Positions 54,901 through 63,929 are shown, counted from the stretch's first letter. The stretch: DNA of 64,000 nt from Ferruginibacter sp. (GCA_017983695.1 JAGOAX010000006.1:1-64000); one strand, 5' to 3'. Program-made: numbers and translations. Notes: generated by a model from the sequence alone, not told the origin.

Positions 54901-55394
54901 CTGGTTCCCTTGGTAGTTCCTCTTACCACAACCGATACACCCGGCAATGGCCGCCCGGTATCATCGGTAATTTTTCCTTTTATCTCAATAAATGGAGCCT
55001 GGATATTTTCTTCCTTCTCTTTTGTTTGTTTAACATCCTTTTTAATGACAATGGTTTTTTCCACCATCGTATAAGTAAGACCTTTGCCTTTCAGGATTTC
55101 CTTAAGGACATCAGGAAGGGAGGCATTATTTACCTGAACAGTTACATTACCCGCCTGTTGCAGCAGATCATACGTACATAAAAAGTCATACCCGCTTTGC
55201 TTCTGAATTTTCTTAAACACTTTTTTCAATGGGGTGTTGCTTTCACTGAGCGTAATTTGTGAATACCCCTTTGCACTCACCTGCAGGCAGGCGGCAAAAA
55301 GTAAAATGGCAGTGAGCTTCATAACTCTAAGCAGTTTTTTTGGCATCAGCCCGGACAATAGTTTTCGGGGCTGGCCAATCGTTGTTAAAAACAT
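51918..55394 (-). CDS. SusC/RagA-type TonB-dependent transporter with STN domain (pair 1)
   Basis: A 1158-residue outer-membrane transporter. Signal peptide, STN domain (NTPLKKVFKKIQKQSGYDF), carboxypeptidase-like domain (GKITDDTGRPLPGVSVVVRG), the TonB-box/plug segment EIVVVGYGTQKKANLTG and the barrel are in order. It moves glycan-derived oligosaccharides into the periplasm. The STN domain and the adjacent intact FecR/ECF sigma pair mark it as a signal-transducing transporter, whose ligand-bound state should switch the locus on. It follows FecR across a leader with a strong hairpin. Confidence 0.88.
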   Translation of the reverse strand: MFLTTIGQPRKLLSGLMPKKLLRVMKLTAILLFAACLQVSAKGYSQITLSESNTPLKKVFKKIQKQSGYDFLCTYDLLQQAGNVTVQVNNASLPDVLKEILKGKGLTYTMVEKTIVIKKDVKQTKEKEENIQAPFIEIKGKITDDTGRPLPGVSVVVRGTTKGTSTNANGEFSIDANAGEVLEFSFVGYKKQSITVGNNTVLNIKMEIEVIVGNEIVVVGYGTQKKANLTGAVDQVSKEVLENRPITRISQALQGVVGNLNILSNGTGGAPNATQSINIRGYTGFGSRGAPLLVIDGIPGGDINTINPNDVESISVLKDQASAAIYGVDGAFGVILINTKQGKKGRAPQITYDNNISYSQLMNIPNPVGSLEYVTIWNEAALNAGSTAIYPAEQIQRIKDYLAGTLKTETQANIAGTDWINGQLGNANNNWFDILFKNWGVNQQHNMGISGGASNVTYYVGLGYNHKQGMYSYGNDDFKTYNLRANLGLDVTSWMKFNLRSSFARTNADNPFDYPARTGGGLGGYMHQAARVAPVVPRFNPDGNLANFSDPVYMGSGSRTIDNNDQTFLTGEFVLNPLKGWNITANYTLNSFNAESSSLGKTIYIPRPDGSLATFGLNPNTFSRSFGKTSNHLVNLFTSYEKSLGNHNFKVLGGYIRRFNESLFLSANNSNLYTDNLPSLSLTYNDKPIISDAIGQFATEGYFTRLNYNYKDKYLLEFDGRYDATSRFLNNRWQFYPGVSAGYIISKENFWKPLEKVVNTFKLRTSYGASGDQGSLGLYPFYESLGTQIAANTNWFFGSGRQASVSAPGVINPNITWQKPVMLDLGVDASFLSNRLTVTFDWYKRTMKDLSVASAPLPAVFGTAAPSANNGEMETKGFELTTGWNDRIGQLKYGIRAVLSDYKGKVTKYPNPTKILSDYYVGANIGEIWGYTSTGLYADNLAASTATPATFWGSTWKGGDVIYTDLDKSGRIDIGKNTADSSGDLRVIGNTTPRYAYSFALDLEWKGFDLNIFLQGVAKRDLWVDNNYFWGITGDRFQSSFFDIHRDRWTTDNPNGYYPKYYMSGEMNKNTRVQTRYLQNGAYLRLKNVQLGYSLPANLIKRWHLNKVRIYGSAENLATITKMAKSVDPELAAADAGRGVGKVYPLQRTFSFGVNIGL

Positions 55395-55408
55395 AACTTT
55401 GTTTTTTG

Positions 55409-55503
55409 GTTTTGGTTAAACAATAACAGTCATTAGAACGGTTGTATATTTGGATTGACCAAACCATTTTCCGCTCCGGCTCCACCCGGGGCGGTTTTGT
55501 TTC
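55409..55503 (+). ncRNA. Candidate cis-antisense RNA over susC leader (pair 1)
   Basis: A plus-strand hairpin CCGCTCCGG/CCGGGGCGG (55471-55494, U-G wobble) is followed by TTTTGTTT, as for a rho-independent terminator. A perfect TAACTTTG (-7 TAnnTTTG) lies at 55394-55401, which predicts a start near 55409 and about 95 nt. The RNA would be antisense to the susC leader, with its promoter over the start codon. Relative to the other susC leader the inner stem has compensatory changes. The RNA ends are predicted, not measured. Confidence 0.48.
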
Positions 55504-55523
55504 AGGCCAATCGTTGTTCTTTT

Positions 55524-56753
55524 TTATGGCATCACGATCACTTTTTTCCCTTCCATTTTAAATGTAACGCCGCCGGTTGCTTCCAGCATTTTAAACACCT
55601 GGGATGCGTTTACGTTCCTGGATATAGATCCCCAGAATTGTTGGGTGACCCTTCCTTTGTATTCTACTTCCAGGTCGTACCACCGGGCCAGTTGCCGCAT
55701 GATGTCCTCTATATTTGCTTTTTCTCCGAAATCGAACTTCCCATTCTTCCAGGCCATCACTTCATCAAGGTCCACAGAGTTCAAAGTTGTGAGCCGTGAG
55801 TCGGAAGTCAATACAGCCTGTTGCCCGGGTTTTAAAACATTTTGGTTATTGCCTTTGGCAACTTTTACCGATCCTTCCAGCAACGTAACTTTCATGTCAC
55901 TTTCATCATCATAAGCATTTACATTAAAGTGGGTGCCCAATACCTTTATAGTAGCCTCATCATTCATTTTTTTTACAATAAAAGGTTGTTTATCGTTTTT
56001 TGCCACTTCAAAATATACTTCACCGGAAATTTCAACCTCTCTTTGATCTCCTGCAAAAGCAGCAGGATAACGGATAGCAGAAGCTGCATTCAGCCACACC
56101 TCGCTTCCATCCGATAAAATAATTTTGTACTGCCCACCTTTGGGAGTACTGATCATGTTATATTGTATTTCTTTAAACTGAACACCTGAATTATTGTAGG
56201 CCAGTTGACCGTTATTTAATTTTATCACTTTTACATTTCCCTGTTCCGTTATCATTCCATCCTTTGCACTATCCAGAATAATTTGAGAACCATCTGCCAG
56301 TGTAAGCACGGCTTTATTGCCACCTGGCTTTGCATCATTTATCAATAGCTCCTTTTTATTTTTGGCTTCTGCTATTTCTTTTGACTTCTCCTGCCGGAAT
56401 AATAAATAACCGCTTATTATAAGCAGTGCAATTGCGGCGGCGGCGGGCAACATCCATTTTTTCCGGCGAACAGGCATTTGAACAATGACTGGTTCTTTTA
56501 TGTTCACGGCTCGGGTAATTTCAACTTGTTGTTTGACTAATTGCCTGAAATTTTCTGTTTCAAAAGGAATATCGGTTAGCTCAGCTTTAATTAATTCATA
56601 CATTTTTTTGGCTTGCATTGCTTGTTGATATTGAACTGGGTTTTCCTCCAGTTGTTTTTCCCAAAACATCTTTTGAGTTTCATCTCCGGCGCAATACTTC
56701 AAAAATGATTCATTCGTAAGCAGGTCTTCAATTTGATTAGGTTCCTGGTCCAT
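55524..56753 (-). CDS. FecR-type anti-sigma factor
   Basis: A 409-residue membrane anti-sigma factor. A cytoplasmic N-terminal domain (1-95) binds the sigma factor. One transmembrane helix spans about 100-120 (MLPAAAAIALLIISGYLL). The periplasmic FecR domain follows (NDAKPGGNKAVLTLADGS, STPKGGQYKIILSDGSEVWLNA), and then the DUF4974-type STN-binding end (IEDIMRQLARWYDLEVEY). It holds the adjacent ECF sigma inactive until a TonB receptor contacts the C-terminal part. It is 133 bp after the sigma gene and 129 bp before susC. Confidence 0.88.
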   Translation of the reverse strand: MDQEPNQIEDLLTNESFLKYCAGDETQKMFWEKQLEENPVQYQQAMQAKKMYELIKAELTDIPFETENFRQLVKQQVEITRAVNIKEPVIVQMPVRRKKWMLPAAAAIALLIISGYLLFRQEKSKEIAEAKNKKELLINDAKPGGNKAVLTLADGSQIILDSAKDGMITEQGNVKVIKLNNGQLAYNNSGVQFKEIQYNMISTPKGGQYKIILSDGSEVWLNAASAIRYPAAFAGDQREVEISGEVYFEVAKNDKQPFIVKKMNDEATIKVLGTHFNVNAYDDESDMKVTLLEGSVKVAKGNNQNVLKPGQQAVLTSDSRLTTLNSVDLDEVMAWKNGKFDFGEKANIEDIMRQLARWYDLEVEYKGRVTQQFWGSISRNVNASQVFKMLEATGGVTFKMEGKKVIVMP

Positions 56754-56886
56754 AAAAAATAATGCGGTTTATAGTAAGAAGGGACAGAAAGAAATTTTTT
56801 CCTAATAAAACTTAACTATTTTTTAAAATAAACTGAGCAATCGTTTGCACAATTGGTTTTATGCTGCCCTTGCAATAATGGAAGGA

Positions 56887-57474
56887 TTAGAAAAAGAATA
56901 AAACAGTGAAAACAAAAATTATATCCCTTAATTCGACAGTCAGTATTTTCATGGCGTTGTAAACGGTGTTGTAGGCTGTTTTCATGCTGATGCCCGTTGT
57001 TGTTTCTATCTGGCGATAGTCGAGCCCTTTATAATACTTCAATGTTATGAGTTCCTTTTGCCGGTCGGTGAGTTTATCCAAAGCCTTCAGCACTTTACTG
57101 CGTATTTCATCCGACTGTTCCATAGCCACCAGTAAATCTTCATGCGAAAGATCTGACTGCTGCTGATTCACGGCAGTATTATCCGTTATCGCATTTGCTT
57201 TCCGGTTAATAGTTGCAGTTTGAAAGATTTTGCGCCGGATACAGGCAAACAGGTAAGCCTTTACATTTTCTACAGGTTTCAATTTTAAACGATTGTCCCA
57301 TAGCTCCAAAAAAACATCGTTAATAGCATCTTTTGCCAACTCATTATTATTGATAAGCTGCACCCCGTAACTCAACAGGCCTGCATACGATTGTGCATAT
57401 AACTGCATCATCGCTTCAGTATCATCCTGTCGCAATCTTTCCCATTGGCTTTTTAAATCAGCAGTGGTCGACAT
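56887..57474 (-). CDS. ECF-type RNA polymerase sigma factor
   Basis: A 195-residue sigma-70 family protein with region 2 (LAKDAINDVFLELWDNRL, VENVKAYLFACIRRKIF) and region 4 (LTDRQKELITLKYYKGLDYRQIETTTGI) with its helix-turn-helix. There is an unusual hydrophobic tail RDIIFVFTVLFFF, perhaps membrane-associated. It is divergent from nothing: it lies upstream of FecR on the same strand and starts the regulatory unit. It should direct transcription of the SusC/SusD and enzyme genes. Its own promoter would lie in the 132 bp before 57474. Confidence 0.88.
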   Translation of the reverse strand: MSTTADLKSQWERLRQDDTEAMMQLYAQSYAGLLSYGVQLINNNELAKDAINDVFLELWDNRLKLKPVENVKAYLFACIRRKIFQTATINRKANAITDNTAVNQQQSDLSHEDLLVAMEQSDEIRSKVLKALDKLTDRQKELITLKYYKGLDYRQIETTTGISMKTAYNTVYNAMKILTVELRDIIFVFTVLFFF

Positions 57475-57606
57475 AACCTGTTAAATTCTTTCTTGCAGTA
57501 ATATACAAAAGGAATGTTGGTTTGAAAATAATTTAGTTCTCAAGAGCATAAATGAAAGCTGGATATATAATATGAATGCTCCTATTTTTTTATCTGTATT
57601 GCTGAT

Positions 57607-59649
57607 CTACTGATCTTTCTCTGACCAGTAAAAAGATTTCTGTGTAGCCACATATCCATTCGGTTTTACAATCGTGATAATACCTTTTCCATTGTACAAA
57701 TCATCTACATTAAACTCCGTTTTTTGACCGGGTTTTATATCGGGCAGTTCATACGCTTTTGTTTGAAGAAAATTATTTTCTTTATCCGAAATATAAAGTT
57801 TGTAGCCTTTGCAAATATGTTGTGGCAAACCTAATGAACCAAATAGCAATACATTTAATTTGCCCTTGCCCCAATTGCGAAGCCCCTGCACTTCCACCGG
57901 CGAAGAAAGCTCCCTCAAAATTTTCATGGAAGGTTTTGGTTTACCGTACATATCATACACACCATGTATTCTTCTCCTGTACTTATTTTTTTCTGAAGTG
58001 CCGGGATAATGGGTGCGGTAATCCGTCAAATCAAAATAAATAGCACCTTCTACATACGGTTTGCTTTCATAAATGGCCATGTGATAAATCAAATCTTCCA
58101 GTCTTCTTTCATCACCGCCTCTAAAATTGGGTTCACACAAACCAAACTCAGAAATAAAAAAAGGTTTGTCGGGGTAGCTCAAATGAACACTGTCTATATA
58201 TTGATGAATTTTTCCTGTTGGTATATCCCACCAGCTTCCGCCGTATTCGTTCATCATAATATAATCACCCAGGCTGGCGGCATCTTTTACAAACTTTGGA
58301 TTGTTATAATAACTGTCGTTTAAACTGTTACTCACATAACTGGCAAAGCGGGAAGGGTCTAATTCTTTTGCTTTTTCTATCAATCGTTTTATCATCGCTT
58401 TCATCTTTTCATCCCGTCCCCGCAATTCGTTGCCTACTCCCCAGGTCATGATGGATGGATGATTGTAATGATTCTTTACCATATTGTGCAATTGCTTCAT
58501 AGCAATCGCTTCTACAGTGTCGTTGCCGGGAGGAGTATCATAACCCCAAAGCGGAATTTCTTCCTGTATCAGGATACCGTTGCGGTCGCAGAAATCATAA
58601 AATAAATCATCCTGTTGAAAATGCACCCGGCTGAAAATACAATTAACATCTTTCATCAGTTTTCCCATGGCCACAATTACAGAATCAGTCTCTGCAAAAC
58701 CATAATTTGGATTGGAGCCTGCTGTCCATTCTACACCCATCAGCTTAATGCGTTCGCCATTTAAAAAAGTATGGCCGTTCACAAACTTCAGTTCACGGAA
58801 ACCGAAATTGGTAGAAATTTTATCAACTGCTTTGTTTCCTTTCATTACAGTTACATCAATGCGATACAAGTTTGGAAAATCAAAATGCCAGGGATGGATA
58901 TTTGATAAAGTAAAACCTATTACTGCTTCGCCATTTTGCCATACAGGGGTTACTGATTTGCTTAACACAATATTTTTTGTTGGCTGGTTTTCTTCGGTGA
59001 TAACAATACTCAATTGAATATTTTTTACTTCATCGAGACCGAGTTTAATGTTTATTTTCCCTTCATTGGCAGCAAGATTCAGGTTTGGCGTTACGTGAAT
59101 ATAATTTGCGGTGGGTTTATCACTTACAATCAATTGTGCCTTGCGAATAATACCTCCATCATTGGGCCAGTCGAATGAATTGCCGAAGGGTACTTTATTT
59201 TTTCCGTAATCATTGTTACAGGCAACCGTTATAACATTTTCCTTTCCATAATCCAGTTTGCCATTCAGGTTTACGAAAAATTTATTGAAGCCATCTCCAA
59301 TATTTTCAGCCACCTTCTTTCCATTTGCATAAATAAATGAACTGTGATTGATGGCGCCAAATTCCAGCACAACACTTTTATTTTTCCAGTTTGCAGGAAT
59401 AGTTATTTTCTTTTGGTACCAGCCCCAGCCATAATGGTTTTGATTTTCCTCTTCAATATTCCAGGTATGCGGAAGATTTACAGTCTTTGTATTTGACAAA
59501 ATGTTTTCAAACCATTTTTCAGTATTGCCTATTACTTTTTTGTCAACAACAAACTGCCAATCTGTATTTACAGCAATGGTATCTCTTTGTGCGATAGAAG
59601 CAAAATGAGTGAGGAGTAATATTAAAGAAAAGAAATTTTTCAGGAACAT
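57607..59649 (-). CDS. GH2 beta-galactosidase/beta-glucuronidase family enzyme, secreted
   Basis: A 680-residue GH2 enzyme with an N-terminal signal peptide (ending ASIAQ). Sugar-binding (jelly roll) and immunoglobulin-like domains precede the TIM barrel, whose acid/base is E408 in WGVGNELRGR and whose nucleophile is E501 in FISEFGLCEP. GH2 members remove beta-galactose, beta-glucuronate or beta-mannose; which one cannot be told from motifs alone. In context a beta-galactose or beta-glucuronate next to GlcNAc is expected. It is 13 bp after the neighbouring GH20 gene and cotranscribed. Confidence 0.84.
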   Translation of the reverse strand: MFLKNFFSLILLLTHFASIAQRDTIAVNTDWQFVVDKKVIGNTEKWFENILSNTKTVNLPHTWNIEEENQNHYGWGWYQKKITIPANWKNKSVVLEFGAINHSSFIYANGKKVAENIGDGFNKFFVNLNGKLDYGKENVITVACNNDYGKNKVPFGNSFDWPNDGGIIRKAQLIVSDKPTANYIHVTPNLNLAANEGKINIKLGLDEVKNIQLSIVITEENQPTKNIVLSKSVTPVWQNGEAVIGFTLSNIHPWHFDFPNLYRIDVTVMKGNKAVDKISTNFGFRELKFVNGHTFLNGERIKLMGVEWTAGSNPNYGFAETDSVIVAMGKLMKDVNCIFSRVHFQQDDLFYDFCDRNGILIQEEIPLWGYDTPPGNDTVEAIAMKQLHNMVKNHYNHPSIMTWGVGNELRGRDEKMKAMIKRLIEKAKELDPSRFASYVSNSLNDSYYNNPKFVKDAASLGDYIMMNEYGGSWWDIPTGKIHQYIDSVHLSYPDKPFFISEFGLCEPNFRGGDERRLEDLIYHMAIYESKPYVEGAIYFDLTDYRTHYPGTSEKNKYRRRIHGVYDMYGKPKPSMKILRELSSPVEVQGLRNWGKGKLNVLLFGSLGLPQHICKGYKLYISDKENNFLQTKAYELPDIKPGQKTEFNVDDLYNGKGIITIVKPNGYVATQKSFYWSEKDQ

Positions 59650-59662
59650 GATATTAATTTAA

Positions 59663-61954
59663 TTATTCAACCACAATTTCATCTGCAAATATCCAACCCG
59701 GCTTTCCTTCTCCATTGTGGCCGGGCGGGCAAATATTGTTCTTTGCTGTTACCCTGATAAATTTTACAGCTTTTGCAGGGAAGGAAGTTTTAAAATCAAA
59801 CTGTGCATTTTTTTCATTAATGCTGATTAGGTTGTTTACAATTTGTACTTCTTCAAAATCGGTTCCGTTAACAGATGTTTCAAATTTTACTGATTGCGGC
59901 AGAAATATCCAGTCGTTATAATTTTGTAAACAACCCAATGCAATGCTTTGAATTGTTTTTGTTTCTCCTATATCTATGGTGGCAATTAAATCTTTCCCGC
60001 TGAAGCCGTGCCAGAATTTTGTTACTGCATTAGTTCCTCTTACACCATCGATTAATGAATTAGGGCCATCAGCCATATAGTGACGGCTTACGGGATTTGT
60101 ATAGTTTACATTTTTACCAATGCCCTTATGCATTGCAAAACTTTGCCTTGCCGCCTGCACACCCATAATGCGGCTATTGACAACAGTGGATGTTTTCACT
60201 AAAACAGATGAATTGATTTCTATAGGTTGCACATATTTATTGCTGCTTAGTGTTGGCTCAGTACCATCAAGCGTATAATAAATTTCGCTGCCCACAATAT
60301 CTGAAGAAAGACTGACAAAAAGTTTACCGCCTTGTGCAACCGGCTTGATGCTTACGGTATAATTTCCTGGGCAATAGTGCAAGCCTTTTTGTTCATAAGC
60401 CCTAAGGTGGTTTTGCAGCCGCTGATTAAAGCTTTGCCAGTTTCGGTTTTCTTTTGGTGACCATATCACTTCTGCAAGGGCGGGCATACGGGGCAGTATC
60501 ATGTACTCAACATGTTCGGCTGTGGTGATAAACTCTGTCCACAAATTAGCTTGTGCGCCTAAAACATGTTTTGCTTCTTCTGCATTCAATTCTTTAGGCA
60601 CCGGTTCATAATCATACACATTTTTCAATGTATTCATTCCGCCAATGGCTGTAGGTTCGCCTTCTGGCCCCGCCTGGTAATGGTCAAAGTAAACCGGCTT
60701 GCCGGGTGTCATAATTACATCATGTGACTGTTTAGCAGCTTCAATACCACCCGCCTCTCCACGCCAGCTCATCACCGTAGCTTCCGGTGCCAGGCCACCT
60801 TCCAGAATTTCATCCCAGCCAATTATTTTTCTATGCTTACTGGTTACAAATTTTTCTATACGCTTTATAAAATAACTCTGTAATTCTTCCTCATTTTTTA
60901 AATTCTCTTTCTTAATTCTCGCCTGACATTTAGAACATTTTTTCCAGGAGCCTTTATCCACTTCATCGCCGCCAATGTGAATGTATTGCGATGGAAACAA
61001 ATTAATAACCTCTGCTAATACATTTTCTAAAAAATGAAACACCGAATCATTGCCAGCACAATAGTTGGATGACATATTGCTGTAGTTACCACCTGTTAAT
61101 GGAAGCTGTGGTTGTTGTGTGCAGCTTAACTGCGGATACGAAGCAGTGGCACTGGCCACATGCCCGGGTAGTTCTATTTCGGGAATGATGGTTACATTTC
61201 TTACAGAAGCATAAGCAATAATTTCTTTGATTTGCTCCTGTGTGTAATAGCCGCCATAGGATGGCTTCTCATCGGGTTTAGCCTGCGGACGGCTGCCCCA
61301 TATCTTATCGGTTTGGTCAACCCGCCAGGCACCAACGGAAGTAAGCTTTGGATATTTCTTAATTTCAATCCGCCATCCCTGGTCATCTACCAGGTGCCAG
61401 TGAAATACGTTCATCTTGTACGATGCAATTAAATCAATGTATTCTTTTATGAGTTGTGGCCCAAAGAAATGGCGGCTTACATCGAGGTGCATTCCACGGT
61501 ATTTGAACCGGGGGTAATCGGTAATACTCATGCAGGGAATTTCAAGTTTTGCATTGGTATGGATGGCGGGCAATGTTTGTAATAAAGATTGTATGCCATA
61601 AACAATTCCTGCTATGCTATTTGCTTTAATGGTAACACCTTTTGAAGTGATGTCCATCCTGTAACCTTCATCCCCAATCGTTGCCAGCTTTTCAATATTC
61701 AACTGAATTGTACTGGGCCTGGATGTGTTGACAGGCAAAACAAACCCTGCGGTATTTCTTATTTGCAGGTTGAAAAAGTCCACTACTTTTTTTAAATCCT
61801 TTTGTTGTCGATTGTACAGAATGGCGGTATTACTTGTTAAAATAAAATTTCCCGGTTGTTGCTGTATTGATACCGGCTGCGGAATAATATTTATGGGTTG
61901 TTGCGCAATGCCTGAAAAGGGAAGGCCAAGAAAAAGAAAAATAATTTTTTTCAT
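59663..61954 (-). CDS. GH20 beta-N-acetylhexosaminidase with C-terminal discoidin-like domain
   Basis: A 763-residue secreted enzyme. After the signal peptide (KKIIFLFLGLPFSGIA) come a GH20b domain, the catalytic barrel with HIGGDEVDKGSW (D330, E331), a CHB_HEX_C-like segment (SSDIVGSEIYYTLDGTEP), and a C-terminal F5/8-type domain (STVNSR, ATIDIGETKTIQSIAL, KFIRVTAKN). It cleaves terminal beta-hexosamines. It is the most elaborate of the three GH20 proteins. It is 52 bp after the NagB gene. Confidence 0.86.
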   Translation of the reverse strand: MKKIIFLFLGLPFSGIAQQPINIIPQPVSIQQQPGNFILTSNTAILYNRQQKDLKKVVDFFNLQIRNTAGFVLPVNTSRPSTIQLNIEKLATIGDEGYRMDITSKGVTIKANSIAGIVYGIQSLLQTLPAIHTNAKLEIPCMSITDYPRFKYRGMHLDVSRHFFGPQLIKEYIDLIASYKMNVFHWHLVDDQGWRIEIKKYPKLTSVGAWRVDQTDKIWGSRPQAKPDEKPSYGGYYTQEQIKEIIAYASVRNVTIIPEIELPGHVASATASYPQLSCTQQPQLPLTGGNYSNMSSNYCAGNDSVFHFLENVLAEVINLFPSQYIHIGGDEVDKGSWKKCSKCQARIKKENLKNEEELQSYFIKRIEKFVTSKHRKIIGWDEILEGGLAPEATVMSWRGEAGGIEAAKQSHDVIMTPGKPVYFDHYQAGPEGEPTAIGGMNTLKNVYDYEPVPKELNAEEAKHVLGAQANLWTEFITTAEHVEYMILPRMPALAEVIWSPKENRNWQSFNQRLQNHLRAYEQKGLHYCPGNYTVSIKPVAQGGKLFVSLSSDIVGSEIYYTLDGTEPTLSSNKYVQPIEINSSVLVKTSTVVNSRIMGVQAARQSFAMHKGIGKNVNYTNPVSRHYMADGPNSLIDGVRGTNAVTKFWHGFSGKDLIATIDIGETKTIQSIALGCLQNYNDWIFLPQSVKFETSVNGTDFEEVQIVNNLISINEKNAQFDFKTSFPAKAVKFIRVTAKNNICPPGHNGEGKPGWIFADEIVVE

Positions 61955-62006
61955 TTTTGTTTTTTAGAAATCATTAAAAGACTGTATCGAGTATGGTATA
62001 GCGGGT

Positions 62007-63929
62007 TTAAAAATGCCATCTTACAAATGCTTCCATCGCTTCATACTCAGCTAAGCCCAGTTTATTATACAACATTGCGGTTGCCCTGTTTCTGTCTTCA
62101 GCTCTTTGCCAAAATTCACGGTTATCACTTCCCTGAAATACCACACCATCTTTTTGGGACTGATGTTTAAATATGCCATACCGCTTTTTCAGTACCTGCT
62201 CCGGGCTCATGGGCACTGCCATTTCAATTGCATCAATGTCCCATTCGGCCCAGGCACCTTTATATAGCCATACCCAGCAATCTTTCATGAAATCCACATG
62301 CTTAATTTTTTCAATGGCTGCAAAAATTCCATCCAGGCAAACTTTATGAGTACCGTGTGGGTCTGCAAGGTCTCCGGCGGCAAATATTTGATGTGGTTTA
62401 ATTTTTTGAATAAGGGCTTCAATTATTGTAATGTCATCTTCGCCAATTGGTTTCTTCTCTATGGTTCCTGTTTCGTAAAAAGGCAGGTTTAGGAAATGAA
62501 TATTGCTTTCCGGAATACCAACAAACCTGCAGGTATTCTTTGCTTCCCCTTTTCTTATTAAGCCCTTTACAAGACGTAATTCTTTTATATCCATTTCCCC
62601 GCTTTTCTTTTCATTTAGAAAAGAAACCGAATTCTTATATACATTATTAGTTTCTGCCGAGTTAACTTGAAATTGTTCGTTAAAATCTTTTACAAATTCT
62701 ACAAACCGAAAAGCTTCATCATCTGCCACTGCAATATTTCCACTGGTTTGATATGCCACATGTACGTCGTGCCCCTGGTCTGATAACCGTTGAAATGTAC
62801 CCCCCATTGAAATAATATCATCATCCGGGTGTGGGCTAAAAATCAGTACCCGTTTTTTTGAGGGTTTCGAACGTTCAGGACGATGTCCATCATCTGCATC
62901 AGGTTTTCCGCCAGGCCAACCAGTGATAGTATGTTGCAGCCCATTAAAAATAGTAATGTTAATGTCATACGCATTACCATGCAAGGCCAGTAAACTGCTC
63001 AATCCATTTTCATTATAATCATTATTTGTCAGTTTCAATATTGGTTTATCGCAGGTTAATCCCAGGTGTATGACAGCTTTTTTAATCAGCTGAGGTGTCC
63101 AGTTCACATCTTCAGTTAACCACGGTGTTTTTCGTCTTGTAAGCAATGCTGCGGCAGCTTCGTCCAGAACAATCGAAACATTTTGATGCACTTGTAAATA
63201 CGAGGCAGGAATAAATTCACTTACCGGACCTTCAACAGCCAGCTTTACCATATCTGCTTTTTTTTCTCCCCATGCTATCAGCACAATTCTTTTTGCATTA
63301 ATGATGGTGCTTACACCCATTGTAATGGCCTTGCGGGGCACATTGACCATTCCCGAAAATTCTGCTGCCGCATCAGAACGGGTTACCCTGTCGAGGGTAA
63401 TTAAACGGGTTACGGAACTTATATGAGAACCCGGTTCATTAAAACCAATATGGCCGTTTCGGCCTACACCCAGTAATTGAAAATCAATGCCACCTGCATC
63501 TTTTATTTTTTGCTCGTATTGTTCGCAATGATGTTTTATATCATCCAAACTTATCGTGCCATCAAGTATGTAACAATTCTTCGGGTCAATATCAATGCAA
63601 TCAAACAAATTCTCCTTCATAAAATGCCGGTAGCTCTGCAATGATGATGAAGACATGGGATAATATTCATCAAGGTTAAAGCAAATCACATTCTTAAAAC
63701 TGAGGACTTCCTGCCTGTGCATACGTATCAGCTCTTTATATATCTTTTTAGGAGTTGAGCCGGTGGCCAATCCCAGTACTGCGTATTCACCCGTTTGTTT
63801 TTTTGCACGGATGAGTTCAGCTATTTCATCCGCTACAGTTTTACAAGCATCATCGGCTTCAGCGAATATTGTTACTGGAATTTTTTCAAAAGAGGCAATC
63901 TGCTCTAATATTTGATAATTTACTATCAT
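62007..63929 (-). CDS. nagB: Glucosamine-6-phosphate deaminase with PIG-L deacetylase-like C-terminal domain
   Basis: A 640-residue fusion. Residues 1-270 are NagB: GLATGSTPKKIYKEL, FNLDEYYP, and GVGRNGHIGFNEPGS, which carry the substrate-binding and catalytic residues for GlcN-6-P to fructose-6-P plus ammonia. From about 360 a PIG-L-type domain begins: IFSPHPDDDIISMGG and later DPHGTHKV, typical of a zinc-dependent N-deacetylase fold (LmbE family). The long form is common in Bacteroidota. It supplies the end point of GlcNAc catabolism for the locus. No nagA gene is in view, so deacetylation by the second domain is an attractive but unproven idea. Confidence 0.88.
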   Translation of the reverse strand: MIVNYQILEQIASFEKIPVTIFAEADDACKTVADEIAELIRAKKQTGEYAVLGLATGSTPKKIYKELIRMHRQEVLSFKNVICFNLDEYYPMSSSSLQSYRHFMKENLFDCIDIDPKNCYILDGTISLDDIKHHCEQYEQKIKDAGGIDFQLLGVGRNGHIGFNEPGSHISSVTRLITLDRVTRSDAAAEFSGMVNVPRKAITMGVSTIINAKRIVLIAWGEKKADMVKLAVEGPVSEFIPASYLQVHQNVSIVLDEAAAALLTRRKTPWLTEDVNWTPQLIKKAVIHLGLTCDKPILKLTNNDYNENGLSSLLALHGNAYDINITIFNGLQHTITGWPGGKPDADDGHRPERSKPSKKRVLIFSPHPDDDIISMGGTFQRLSDQGHDVHVAYQTSGNIAVADDEAFRFVEFVKDFNEQFQVNSAETNNVYKNSVSFLNEKKSGEMDIKELRLVKGLIRKGEAKNTCRFVGIPESNIHFLNLPFYETGTIEKKPIGEDDITIIEALIQKIKPHQIFAAGDLADPHGTHKVCLDGIFAAIEKIKHVDFMKDCWVWLYKGAWAEWDIDAIEMAVPMSPEQVLKKRYGIFKHQSQKDGVVFQGSDNREFWQRAEDRNRATAMLYNKLGLAEYEAMEAFVRWHF

